Shown here piece by piece: positions 50,908 to 59,384 of a stretch of 64,000 bases of DNA. Positions within the stretch are counted from its first letter, which is position 1. Each line of letters starts with the position of its first letter. Location of the stretch: NCBI RefSeq assembly GCF_019977235.1, contig NZ_AP024646.1, forward strand, positions 1,488,001 to 1,552,000. Reading direction: 5' to 3'. The translations under genes were made by a program, and so were the position numbers. This DNA is from Arthrobacter sp. StoSoilB5. GTDB taxonomy: Bacteria > Actinomycetota > Actinomycetes > Actinomycetales > Micrococcaceae. The notes below the pieces were generated by a model, which did no database searches, was not told the DNA's origin, and saw only the letters and a program-made list of their open reading frames with translations.

Positions 50908-53900
50908 GTGACATCTTTCTTCGGCAAGCTGGGGCTGAAAAAGCGTCGAAACAGGAAACTCGTATCTGCAACTGCTGTGACCGCGGCTGGCGCTTTGCTG
51001 GTGGCGGGCGCAGTGCTCTATCCGGGGTTCAAGACGGCTGAGGTCGATTTGAACGACGGCGGCGTGTGGGTCGTGAGCAAGACCAAGAACGCCGTGGGAC
51101 GGTTGAACTATCCCTCGCGCGTGCTTGATGGGGCTGTGACGCCGGCAACCACCACGTTCGATGTCCTGCAGCATGACGGCAACGTCTTTGTTGACGACGA
51201 GTCTGGCTCCACTATCAACCAGGTCTCTGCGGCGAACCTGAAGTTGGGTGGCGACAAGCAGCTGCCCTCATCCTCGCAAGTCAGCTACGGATCCAGTGTG
51301 CTGTCAGTTACCGACCCCGCCCGCGGGAAGGTGTGGGCCCTTTCGCCATCCACCGTGAACGGCTTCGATGAAGAATCCAGCGAACCCGTGCTCACGGGCT
51401 CCCAGAACATGGTGTCGGCTGTGGGACGGGACAACCGAATTTACACTGCGGACCCGGGCAAGGGCGAAATCACCATCACCACCGTGGACGCCAACGGCGA
51501 GCGGGCGGCGTCGGAAGTAGCCAAGGTGGACGAGCTCAAGGGCGCCGGTGATCTGCAGATTGCCGTCGTGGGCGACAAACCGGTAGTGCTGGATGCCGGC
51601 TCCGGAAACCTCTTCCTTCCTGGTGGGCGCAAACTCCAGCTACAGGACGCACGGGAAGCCAAACTCCAGCAGAGCAGCGAAGACAGTGGATACGTGGCAA
51701 TCGCGACGCGGAAAGTACTCCTGAAGCAGCCGTTGGACGGTTCAACCGCTGCCACGGTGAACGTGGATGGGGAGGGCGTTCCGGCAGCCCCGGTGCAGGT
51801 CAGCAAGTGCACCCATGCCGCGTGGGCCGGCGCCAACAAGTACATCCGTGATTGCGAGAACGACGCCGACGACAAGAAGAACGACGTCCCCAAGGCCAGC
51901 GCGTCTCCCAGCTACGTCTTCCGCGTGAACCGCGACCTTGTGGTGCTCAACGACATCAATTCCGGCAGCGTGTGGTTGGTCAACCAGAACATGCAGCTCG
52001 TCAACAATTGGGACGATGTTGTCCCACCCAAGAACCAATCCGATGACCAGGACCAGGAATCCGCGGACAACAACACCATCAACGTGCTCCCGGACCGCAC
52101 CAAGCCCAACCGTGCGCCCGAGACCAAACCAGATGAGTTTGGCGTCAGGCCCGGCCGGACCTCCATCCTGAGTGTCCTGGACAACGACTCAGACCCCGAC
52201 GGCGATGTCCTCACCGCAGCGGCCGGTGCCAACGGCCCCAAGGCGGGCGCGCTGGAAAACATCTACGGCGGCTCAGCTTTCCAAATCAAGGTGCCGGCCG
52301 AAGCCAAGCCAGGCACCGAGGTCTTCGACTACAACGCCTCCGATGGTCGGGGCTTGTCAGCAGGCGGCAAGGTCACCCTGCATGTGGTTGGACCGGAGGA
52401 GAACAAGCCTCCTGTTTTCAAGAGGGCTGAGCCCACCACCATGCTGGTGGAACAGGGAAAGTCCGTCAGCCAGAACATCCTGACCGACTGGATGGACCCC
52501 GACGGCGACGACCTCGTCCTGCTGGACGCCAAAGCAGACAACGACCAGGACCAGGTCAAGGTCCGCCGCGATGGCTTGCTCACGTACCAGGATTCCGGTG
52601 CTGCCCCCGGCAAGAAGAACGTCACCATCACCGTGTGGGACGGGCGGGCAACTACCACTGGTCGTGTGGTCATCAACGTGCAGCCGCCGGGGGCGCTTGC
52701 GCCTGTTGTCAACGCGGACCACGTAACAGCGGTGGTTGGCCAGGACTTGGTGATCTCTCCGTTGAAGAACGACGTCGACCCCAACGGAGGCGCCCTGCGT
52801 GTGGCCCACGTGGAGGCTGCGGGCCAGGTCGAGCTGGGCGCAGTGACCGACGGCGGATCGTTCACTTTCCGCAGCAACACTCCTGGTCCGGTCTACTTGA
52901 CCTACATTGCGAGCAACGGCCCGCAAAGCAGCCAGGGCCTCATCAGGGTGGACGTCGAGTCCGGCAAGGATGCCGGCGCGCCGGTTGCCGTTCACGACGT
53001 CGCGCTTCTGCCCGTAGGTGGGAGCGTCCTCGTGGATCCGCTCGCCAATGACTCCGACCCTTCCGGCGGCGTGCTGGTGCTGCAATCCGTTACTGTCCCT
53101 GAGGGCTCAACGGCCTCGGTCAGTGTGATTGACCACAGCGTCCTGCGCATCACGGACGTCTTGGGCGCCAAGGAGCCCTTCGTCTTCAGCTACACGATGT
53201 CCAACGGCCATAAGTCGGCCACTGGAACGGTAGGCGTTGTCCCGGTGCCGGCACCCGCCGTCGTGGAGGCTCCGCAGCCGAAACCCGACGAAGTGAACGT
53301 CCGTGTCAACGACGTCGTCACTATTCCTGTCCTGGACAATGACACACACCCGCAGGGCGAAGAGCTCTCCGTGGATCCGGTCCTGGCGCAGAACATTGCG
53401 GAAGCCGATGGCCATGCTTTTGTCTCGGAAAACACCCTGCGCTTCATCGCCGGCCCCACGCCCAAGACGGTGCGTGCCATTTACAACGCCGTGGATCCGC
53501 AGGGGCAGAAGAGCGCCGCCGCGGTGACCATCCACATCCTGCCGTTGGAAGGCGCCCAAAATTCGCGCCCGCAACCGCAGAACCTGACGGCCCGCGTGGT
53601 TGCCGGCGGCAGCGTCCGCATCCCGGTGCCGCTTGACGGCATCGATCCCGACGGCGATTCGGTCCAGCTCACCGGCATCGACAGTACACCCACCATGGGA
53701 ACTGCGACCGCGGGAAGCAACTTCATCGACTTCGTCGCCGCAGGGGACGGTGCGGGAACCGACACGTTCCGGTACAAGGTGATCGATCGCCAAGGGGCGG
53801 TCAACACCGGCACTGTCACTATTGGCGTGGCGCCGCGTGGGGAAGACAACCAGAAGCCGACGCCCGTGGACGACGAAGTCAAGGTCCGGCCGGGCCGCCA

Positions 53901-56900
53901 GATTGCCGTTGACGCTACGGCGAACGACACTGATCCTGATGGCGACCCGATCCGCATCATGACGGACAGCATTGAGGCCGATGAGGCCCTGGACGCACAC
54001 GTCAGCCAGACCAGCGGGCGCATCCTGCTCACTGCTCCGGCGGCGGAGGGCACGGTCAACGTCCGTTACTCCGTGGCTGACGACCGGGACGCAGTTGGCC
54101 AGGCCAGCATCCGCGTCATCGTCAAGAACGACGTCCCGCTGCAGGCCCCGATCGCGCGCGACGACCGCGTGACGTCGGCACAAACGCTGGGCAAGACAGC
54201 CGTGGATGTTCCTGTTCTGAAAAATGATGAAGATCCTGACGGCGTGGGAGAGAACCTCAAGATCAGCACGGACGTAGAGACCGCCCGGCCAGGTTCCGAG
54301 GGCAACGTCATCGTTGAACTCACGGAGCAGCCCCAATTGGTGCCCTACACGGTGGAAGACGTGGACGGCCAGAAGTCGACAGCGATCATCTGGGTTCCGG
54401 GCGTCGGCCAGCAGGTGCCAACCCTGGCCAAGGACGAGGTAGTTGAACTGATCTCCGGGCAGTCCGTCACCGTGGACTTGCGCGAATGGGTGAAAGTCCG
54501 CGATGGACGCTCGCCGCGCCTGACCCAGACAGACCGCATCAAACTGATCGGCGCAGACGGCAGCGACCCCGTGGCCAATGGCGGGACAGCCATCAAGTAC
54601 ACGGCCGGTCCGGAGTATGTGGGTCCGGGCTCCATCAGTTTCGAGGTCACCGATGGCACGGGTCCGGACGACCCCAACGGCCTGAAATCGACACTAAGTA
54701 TCCGTACCAAGGTGCTTCCGGACCCCAACAAGAACAACCCGCCTGTGCTGCTGGGCAGCGCGGTGGATGTTCCCAAGAGCGACTCCGTCAGCACCGACCT
54801 GGAAAAACTCACCTCGGATCCGGATGCTGACGACGTCCAGAACATGAACTATGAAATCGTCGGTGCCGCACCGGCAGGCTTCAAAGTGAACATCGACGGA
54901 AAGACGCTCAAGGTTTCGGCTGACGATTCCGCGAGGATCGGGCAGAGTGGCACCGTCCAGGTCAAGGCCAAGGACCGCCGCGGCCTGGAGGCGGTGGCAA
55001 CCTTCAAGCTCTCCTTGACGGCCTCAAACCGCCCCAAGCCAGTGGCCAATGATGACGTAGAGCCGGACGCTCAATCGGGGAAGCCCGTGACCGCGAATGT
55101 ACTGGCGAACGATTCGAACCCGTTCCCGGATACGCCGCTGAAGATCGTCTCGGCCATCACCGAAACTGGCCAGGGCAGCGCTGAATTCAGCAACGGCGAT
55201 GTGACTGTGACGCCCTCATCAGGCTTTACGGGCACCATGGTGGTTGCCTACACGGTGGAGGACAAGACCGGCGAGGCCTCACGCTACGCCACTGCCCGCA
55301 TCCGGCTCACGGTGAAGGACAAGCCTGCTCCTCCCACAACGCCCTTGGCGCAAAGCGTGGGAGACGAGACAGCCCTGCTGACGTGGAATGCTCCGGCGGA
55401 CCGCGGCTCGCCGATTACCAAGTACACGGTGTACGGCGAAGGTGGATACAAACAGGACTGCCCTGCCAACACCTGCACCCTGACTGGCTTGACCAACAAC
55501 GTGAAGTACCACTTTGCGGTAACGGCGACCAATGCCATCAATGAGTCCGAGCGCTCGCCGCTGTCCGCGGAAGTCCGGCCCGACGTCAAGCCTGACACTC
55601 CAGCGGCCCCCACGCTCACGTTCGGCGACAAGCAACTGTCCGTGGCGTGGGTTCCGCCAGCCAGCAAGGGATCCCCGATCAAGTCTTACGACCTGGAGAT
55701 TTCGCCTGCTCCTGCGGGCCAGAATGCCCAGATCCAGAACCTCACGGGCGCCAGTTACGTCTGGAAGGGATTGACGAACGGCGTTGCCTACAAGATCCGG
55801 GTCCTGGCCAGGAACGATGCCAAGGAGCCGTCCGAATGGAGCCCCTACTCGGCCGCGGAAACGCCAGCAGGAGTACCGGCCACGCCGGCTGCTCCGTCTG
55901 TGTCCGGCGCCGGATCGGTTGGTAGCCAGAGTCAGTTGAAGGTGAGCTGGGCAGCTCCCAACAACAACGGTGACCCCGTGTCTGCGTACACGCTGACCAC
56001 GTACCGGGGTGGCGCCGTCGTTGGTTCGCAGGCAGTGGCCGCAACGTCCCAAAACGTGACAGTGAGTAATGCCGAAGCGGATTACACATTCACAGTCTCG
56101 GCCACCAACAAAGCCGGAGTGAGCGGCGTGAGCCAGCAGTCGGCCGCGATCCGCGCGGCGGGCAAGCCAGGCACGGTGGGCAGCGGATCAGTTGCCCCCA
56201 CAGGCAACAGCGGGCAGCTGAGGGTGACGTTCACGCCCCTGACGGCCGCCGAGCGCAATGGCTCGCAGGACGGTGAAATCCAGTACCGCTGGCAGACGGC
56301 ATACGGTTCCGGGCCCATCGGGCGGGGTGGCGGCGACATTGGTGGCCAACCCAACGGCCAGGACGTGGTGGTCAACATCATCGCGAGCTCCGTGAAGAAC
56401 AACATGTCCGGTGACGCCAAAGCGATCGGAACCGGAAATCCCTATGGCGATCCCGGTGCCCCGAACGTGAACGGCGGCAAGTCCGGCGTCGGCGACCCCC
56501 AGGTGCACTGGTCGTGGACCGCGCCGAACATGAACGGCAGGCCCTTGGACCACTACGAAGTCAGTCTGGACGGCGGCGGCTGGAGCGGCGTCGGCAAGGC
56601 GACGAACTACGACGCCCCAGGCGGTGGCTGGAACAACACCCGAACCCTGAGGGTCCGGGCCGTGACGATCAACCCCGGTCCTGCGGGCAGCGCCCAATCG
56701 ACCTCCGGAAACGATCCCACGCCACCGGTCACCACTGTTCGAGTGAAGCGTTCAGACAACAACAGCTGCCCGGGCAAGCCCGGGGTTCCTGATCGTTACA
56801 GCAACGTCGGCGGTGACGCCAAGTGCGGAAGCAGTGACACCAATTGGGTGTCCTACTCCGATGGCTGGATCACGTCTGCGTGCTGGATGAATATCTACGG

Positions 56901-57027
56901 CTCCAGTGAGACTTCAAACCCGCCGTCCTATTACAAGTGGTACCGGATGGAAAACGGGCCGCACCCGGGGTGGTACGTCAAGCTCGCCACCATCGACATC
57001 AACGGCCCGGACGTCGGCCGATGCTGA
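50908..57027 (+). CDS. Giant membrane-anchored protein with propeller-like, cadherin/Ig-like and FN3 repeats
   Basis: 2039 residues from GTG 50908. A basic N-terminus and one helix (TAVTAAGALLVAGAVLYPGF) anchor it. Residues about 50-400 look like a beta-propeller (GGVWVVSKTKNAVGRLNYPS, KVWALSPSTVNGFD, GSVWLVNQNMQLVNNW). About eleven units of 85-100 residues follow, most with the acidic signature NDSDPDGD, as in cadherin-like and tandem Ig modules. Three or four fibronectin III domains come next (LLTWNAPADRGSPITKYTVY, LSVAWVPPASKGSPIKSYDL, LKVSWAAPNNNGDPVSAYTL). The C-terminus has conserved Cys. It heads the moxR operon and probably spans the wall; partner unknown. Confidence 0.9.
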   Translation: MTSFFGKLGLKKRRNRKLVSATAVTAAGALLVAGAVLYPGFKTAEVDLNDGGVWVVSKTKNAVGRLNYPSRVLDGAVTPATTTFDVLQHDGNVFVDDESGSTINQVSAANLKLGGDKQLPSSSQVSYGSSVLSVTDPARGKVWALSPSTVNGFDEESSEPVLTGSQNMVSAVGRDNRIYTADPGKGEITITTVDANGERAASEVAKVDELKGAGDLQIAVVGDKPVVLDAGSGNLFLPGGRKLQLQDAREAKLQQSSEDSGYVAIATRKVLLKQPLDGSTAATVNVDGEGVPAAPVQVSKCTHAAWAGANKYIRDCENDADDKKNDVPKASASPSYVFRVNRDLVVLNDINSGSVWLVNQNMQLVNNWDDVVPPKNQSDDQDQESADNNTINVLPDRTKPNRAPETKPDEFGVRPGRTSILSVLDNDSDPDGDVLTAAAGANGPKAGALENIYGGSAFQIKVPAEAKPGTEVFDYNASDGRGLSAGGKVTLHVVGPEENKPPVFKRAEPTTMLVEQGKSVSQNILTDWMDPDGDDLVLLDAKADNDQDQVKVRRDGLLTYQDSGAAPGKKNVTITVWDGRATTTGRVVINVQPPGALAPVVNADHVTAVVGQDLVISPLKNDVDPNGGALRVAHVEAAGQVELGAVTDGGSFTFRSNTPGPVYLTYIASNGPQSSQGLIRVDVESGKDAGAPVAVHDVALLPVGGSVLVDPLANDSDPSGGVLVLQSVTVPEGSTASVSVIDHSVLRITDVLGAKEPFVFSYTMSNGHKSATGTVGVVPVPAPAVVEAPQPKPDEVNVRVNDVVTIPVLDNDTHPQGEELSVDPVLAQNIAEADGHAFVSENTLRFIAGPTPKTVRAIYNAVDPQGQKSAAAVTIHILPLEGAQNSRPQPQNLTARVVAGGSVRIPVPLDGIDPDGDSVQLTGIDSTPTMGTATAGSNFIDFVAAGDGAGTDTFRYKVIDRQGAVNTGTVTIGVAPRGEDNQKPTPVDDEVKVRPGRQIAVDATANDTDPDGDPIRIMTDSIEADEALDAHVSQTSGRILLTAPAAEGTVNVRYSVADDRDAVGQASIRVIVKNDVPLQAPIARDDRVTSAQTLGKTAVDVPVLKNDEDPDGVGENLKISTDVETARPGSEGNVIVELTEQPQLVPYTVEDVDGQKSTAIIWVPGVGQQVPTLAKDEVVELISGQSVTVDLREWVKVRDGRSPRLTQTDRIKLIGADGSDPVANGGTAIKYTAGPEYVGPGSISFEVTDGTGPDDPNGLKSTLSIRTKVLPDPNKNNPPVLLGSAVDVPKSDSVSTDLEKLTSDPDADDVQNMNYEIVGAAPAGFKVNIDGKTLKVSADDSARIGQSGTVQVKAKDRRGLEAVATFKLSLTASNRPKPVANDDVEPDAQSGKPVTANVLANDSNPFPDTPLKIVSAITETGQGSAEFSNGDVTVTPSSGFTGTMVVAYTVEDKTGEASRYATARIRLTVKDKPAPPTTPLAQSVGDETALLTWNAPADRGSPITKYTVYGEGGYKQDCPANTCTLTGLTNNVKYHFAVTATNAINESERSPLSAEVRPDVKPDTPAAPTLTFGDKQLSVAWVPPASKGSPIKSYDLEISPAPAGQNAQIQNLTGASYVWKGLTNGVAYKIRVLARNDAKEPSEWSPYSAAETPAGVPATPAAPSVSGAGSVGSQSQLKVSWAAPNNNGDPVSAYTLTTYRGGAVVGSQAVAATSQNVTVSNAEADYTFTVSATNKAGVSGVSQQSAAIRAAGKPGTVGSGSVAPTGNSGQLRVTFTPLTAAERNGSQDGEIQYRWQTAYGSGPIGRGGGDIGGQPNGQDVVVNIIASSVKNNMSGDAKAIGTGNPYGDPGAPNVNGGKSGVGDPQVHWSWTAPNMNGRPLDHYEVSLDGGGWSGVGKATNYDAPGGGWNNTRTLRVRAVTINPGPAGSAQSTSGNDPTPPVTTVRVKRSDNNSCPGKPGVPDRYSNVGGDAKCGSSDTNWVSYSDGWITSACWMNIYGSSETSNPPSYYKWYRMENGPHPGWYVKLATIDINGPDVGRC

Positions 57028-57088
57028 CGGCAGCATCACGCCGGCTGACCCCGTCCCAACACAGCACCCGAAGAAAAGGACTCAACCC

Positions 57089-58060
57089 ATGACCATGACA
57101 AACGAGCAGGCCGCGTGGTTTGCAGAGACGTTCCAGAAGCTCGTTGCCAACGTGGGCCAGGCAATACTGGGCAAGGAACACGTCATCCGGTTGACCTTCA
57201 CGGCGATGCTGGCCGAAGGCCACGTGCTCTTTGAGGATGCTCCGGGTACTGGAAAGACGTCTTTGGCCCGTGCACTTGCTGCTACGGTCCAGGGCTCGCA
57301 CAACCGCATCCAGTTCACGCCGGACCTCCTGCCCTCGGACGTCACGGGCGTGACCATCTACGACCAGAAGACCCAGAAGTTCGAGTTCCACAAGGGCCCG
57401 GTCTTCAACAACATCGTCCTTGCCGATGAAATCAACCGTGCTTCGCCGAAGACGCAGTCAGCGTTGCTGGAGGTCATGGAAGAGTCACGCGTTACCGTGG
57501 ACGGCACCACGTATGAAGCAGGCCGTCCGTTCATGGTCCTGGCTACGCAGAACCCGATCGAACAGGCAGGCACCTACCGGCTTCCCGAAGCCCAGCTGGA
57601 CCGGTTCCTGATCAAGACGTCCATCGGCTACCCGGACCACGCTTCTACCGTGCGGCTTCTGGGCGGGGCAAACTTGAAGGACCGTTCCAAGGACCTCACG
57701 CCCATCATCACCACCCAAGCCGTGGCGGATATGGCGGATCTCGCGGCCACCACCCACGTGGACACTGCAGTGCTGGAGTACATTTCGCGGCTATGCGAAG
57801 AGACGCGCAATGCTCCAGAGACCCGTCTGGGCGTCTCCGTCCGTGGTGCCTTGGCCATGGTCCGCGCGGCGAAGGTCTGGGCCGCCGGACAGGGACGCAA
57901 CTTTGTGCTGCCGGACGACATCAAGGAACTCGCCCCTGTGGTGTGGACGCACCGTTTGGTGATGGATCCCGAGGCCGAATTCTCCGGCGCGACACCGGAG
58001 GTTGTGCTCACGCGTGTCCTGGCCGATGTCGCCGCCCCGCAGCAACGCGCGAGCGCATAG
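57089..58060 (+). CDS. MoxR-family AAA+ ATPase
   Basis: A 323-residue protein from ATG 57089 (GAAAAGGA upstream). Walker A is EDAPGTGKTSLARAL (about 50-64), Walker B NIVLADEINRASPKTQ, sensor 1 FMVLATQNPIEQAGTY, and arginine-finger region LPEAQLDRFLI. C-terminal lid: LGVSVRGALAMVRAAKVWAA. MoxR ATPases act as chaperone-like remodelers, typically beside DUF58 and transglutaminase-like genes as here. It lies 61 bp after the giant gene and 4 bp before DUF58. Confidence 0.95.
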   Translation: MTMTNEQAAWFAETFQKLVANVGQAILGKEHVIRLTFTAMLAEGHVLFEDAPGTGKTSLARALAATVQGSHNRIQFTPDLLPSDVTGVTIYDQKTQKFEFHKGPVFNNIVLADEINRASPKTQSALLEVMEESRVTVDGTTYEAGRPFMVLATQNPIEQAGTYRLPEAQLDRFLIKTSIGYPDHASTVRLLGGANLKDRSKDLTPIITTQAVADMADLAATTHVDTAVLEYISRLCEETRNAPETRLGVSVRGALAMVRAAKVWAAGQGRNFVLPDDIKELAPVVWTHRLVMDPEAEFSGATPEVVLTRVLADVAAPQQRASA

Positions 58061-58064
58061 GGCT

Positions 58065-59384
58065 GTGCGAACGCTTAACAAAGTCGTCGGTGCCTGGCAG
58101 CGAAAACCCGGCATCCAGAAGCCTGGCAAACTCAATCCCTCGGCTGTGTGGGCTGAAGCAGCGGGAACAGCGTGCGAGTGGCTCGCACTCGCATGGACCA
58201 AGGTGCGGGAGCTGTGGCTTCGCTTCGTCTGGCCCGTCCTGTCCGTGGTGAGCGTGCTCGGCTGGGTGGTCCTGGCTGCGGCAATCGGGCTGTGGATCGC
58301 CGGGCAGGCTTGGGGTTGGCAGGAGGCGAAGTCTGCCGCGATGGTTGCTTTCTTGCTGTTTGTGTTGGCCGTGGGCTTCATCGTGGGCCGCTCGGCGTAT
58401 GGCGTGGTCCTGGATCTGGCCCGGACCCGTGTGGCTGTGGGGGACGACGCCGTGGGAAGCATCGCCGTGTCCAACGTTTCGGCAAGGCCATTGTTGCCCG
58501 CCTCCTTGGAGTTGCCGGTGGGTGCTGCGACAGCCATCTTCCACTTGCCCCGGATGAAGCCGGCCCAGATGCATGAAGACCTTTTCACCATTCCCACGGC
58601 ACGGCGTGCTGTGATTGTGGTTGGTCCCGTACGATCCGTGCGTGCGGATCCACTCCATCTTCTGCGGCGGCGCGTGCTCTGGACTGAGCCGGTAGACCTG
58701 TTCGTCCACCCCCGCACCGTATCCTTGGGGAGCTCGGCGGCAGGCTTCATCCGCGATCTTGAAGGTATGCCCACCACGGAGCTTTCCAGCGCGGACGTGT
58801 CCTTCCATGCCTTGCGCGATTACGTTCCTGGTGACGATCGCCGGCACATCCACTGGAAGACGACGGCCCGCACCAACAAGCTCATGGTCCGCCAGTTCGA
58901 GGAAACCCGGCGGGCGCACCTTGCCATTTCCCTGTCCATCAATACGGATGAATACGACTCGGATGGCGAGTTCGAGATGGCCATTTCCGTCGCCGCCTCA
59001 ATCGGCCGCCAAGCTATCAAAGAACAGCGTGAGCTGGACGTCCTGACCCAAAAGGGACCGCTCCGTTGTGAAACCGGCCGTAACCTGCTGGATGACATGA
59101 CCCGGATTGTGGGGGCACCCCTCCGGAAGACCGCCGTCGATCTCGCCCGGACCCTTTCAGACACCGTTCCCAACGCTTCGGTGGTGTTCTTCGTCGTCGG
59201 CAGCCACGTCACGGCTACGCAGCTTCGCACGGCGGCCGCGTCCGTTCCGCCTGGTGTTCGCAGCCTTGCCGTGCGCGTCCAACCCGGAGCGGCGCCGTCG
59301 AGGGCCAACATTGCAGACCTGACCGTCCTCACCGTTGGCGACCTCGATGACCTCGCAATCGTGCTGAGAAAGGCGGCAGCATGA
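58065..59384 (+). CDS. DUF58 domain membrane protein
   Basis: A 439-residue protein from GTG 58065. Two membrane helices (VLSVVSVLGWVVLAAAIGLW; AAMVAFLLFVLAVGFIVGRS) precede a beta-rich segment (VAVGDDAVGSIAVSNVSARP) and the DUF58 core: FHALRDYVPGDDRRHIHWKT and TNKLMVRQFEETR, followed by a von-Willebrand-A-like region (LAISLSINTDEYDSD). DUF58 proteins pair with MoxR ATPases. Its stop overlaps the next start (ATGA). Confidence 0.93.
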   Translation: MRTLNKVVGAWQRKPGIQKPGKLNPSAVWAEAAGTACEWLALAWTKVRELWLRFVWPVLSVVSVLGWVVLAAAIGLWIAGQAWGWQEAKSAAMVAFLLFVLAVGFIVGRSAYGVVLDLARTRVAVGDDAVGSIAVSNVSARPLLPASLELPVGAATAIFHLPRMKPAQMHEDLFTIPTARRAVIVVGPVRSVRADPLHLLRRRVLWTEPVDLFVHPRTVSLGSSAAGFIRDLEGMPTTELSSADVSFHALRDYVPGDDRRHIHWKTTARTNKLMVRQFEETRRAHLAISLSINTDEYDSDGEFEMAISVAASIGRQAIKEQRELDVLTQKGPLRCETGRNLLDDMTRIVGAPLRKTAVDLARTLSDTVPNASVVFFVVGSHVTATQLRTAAASVPPGVRSLAVRVQPGAAPSRANIADLTVLTVGDLDDLAIVLRKAAA

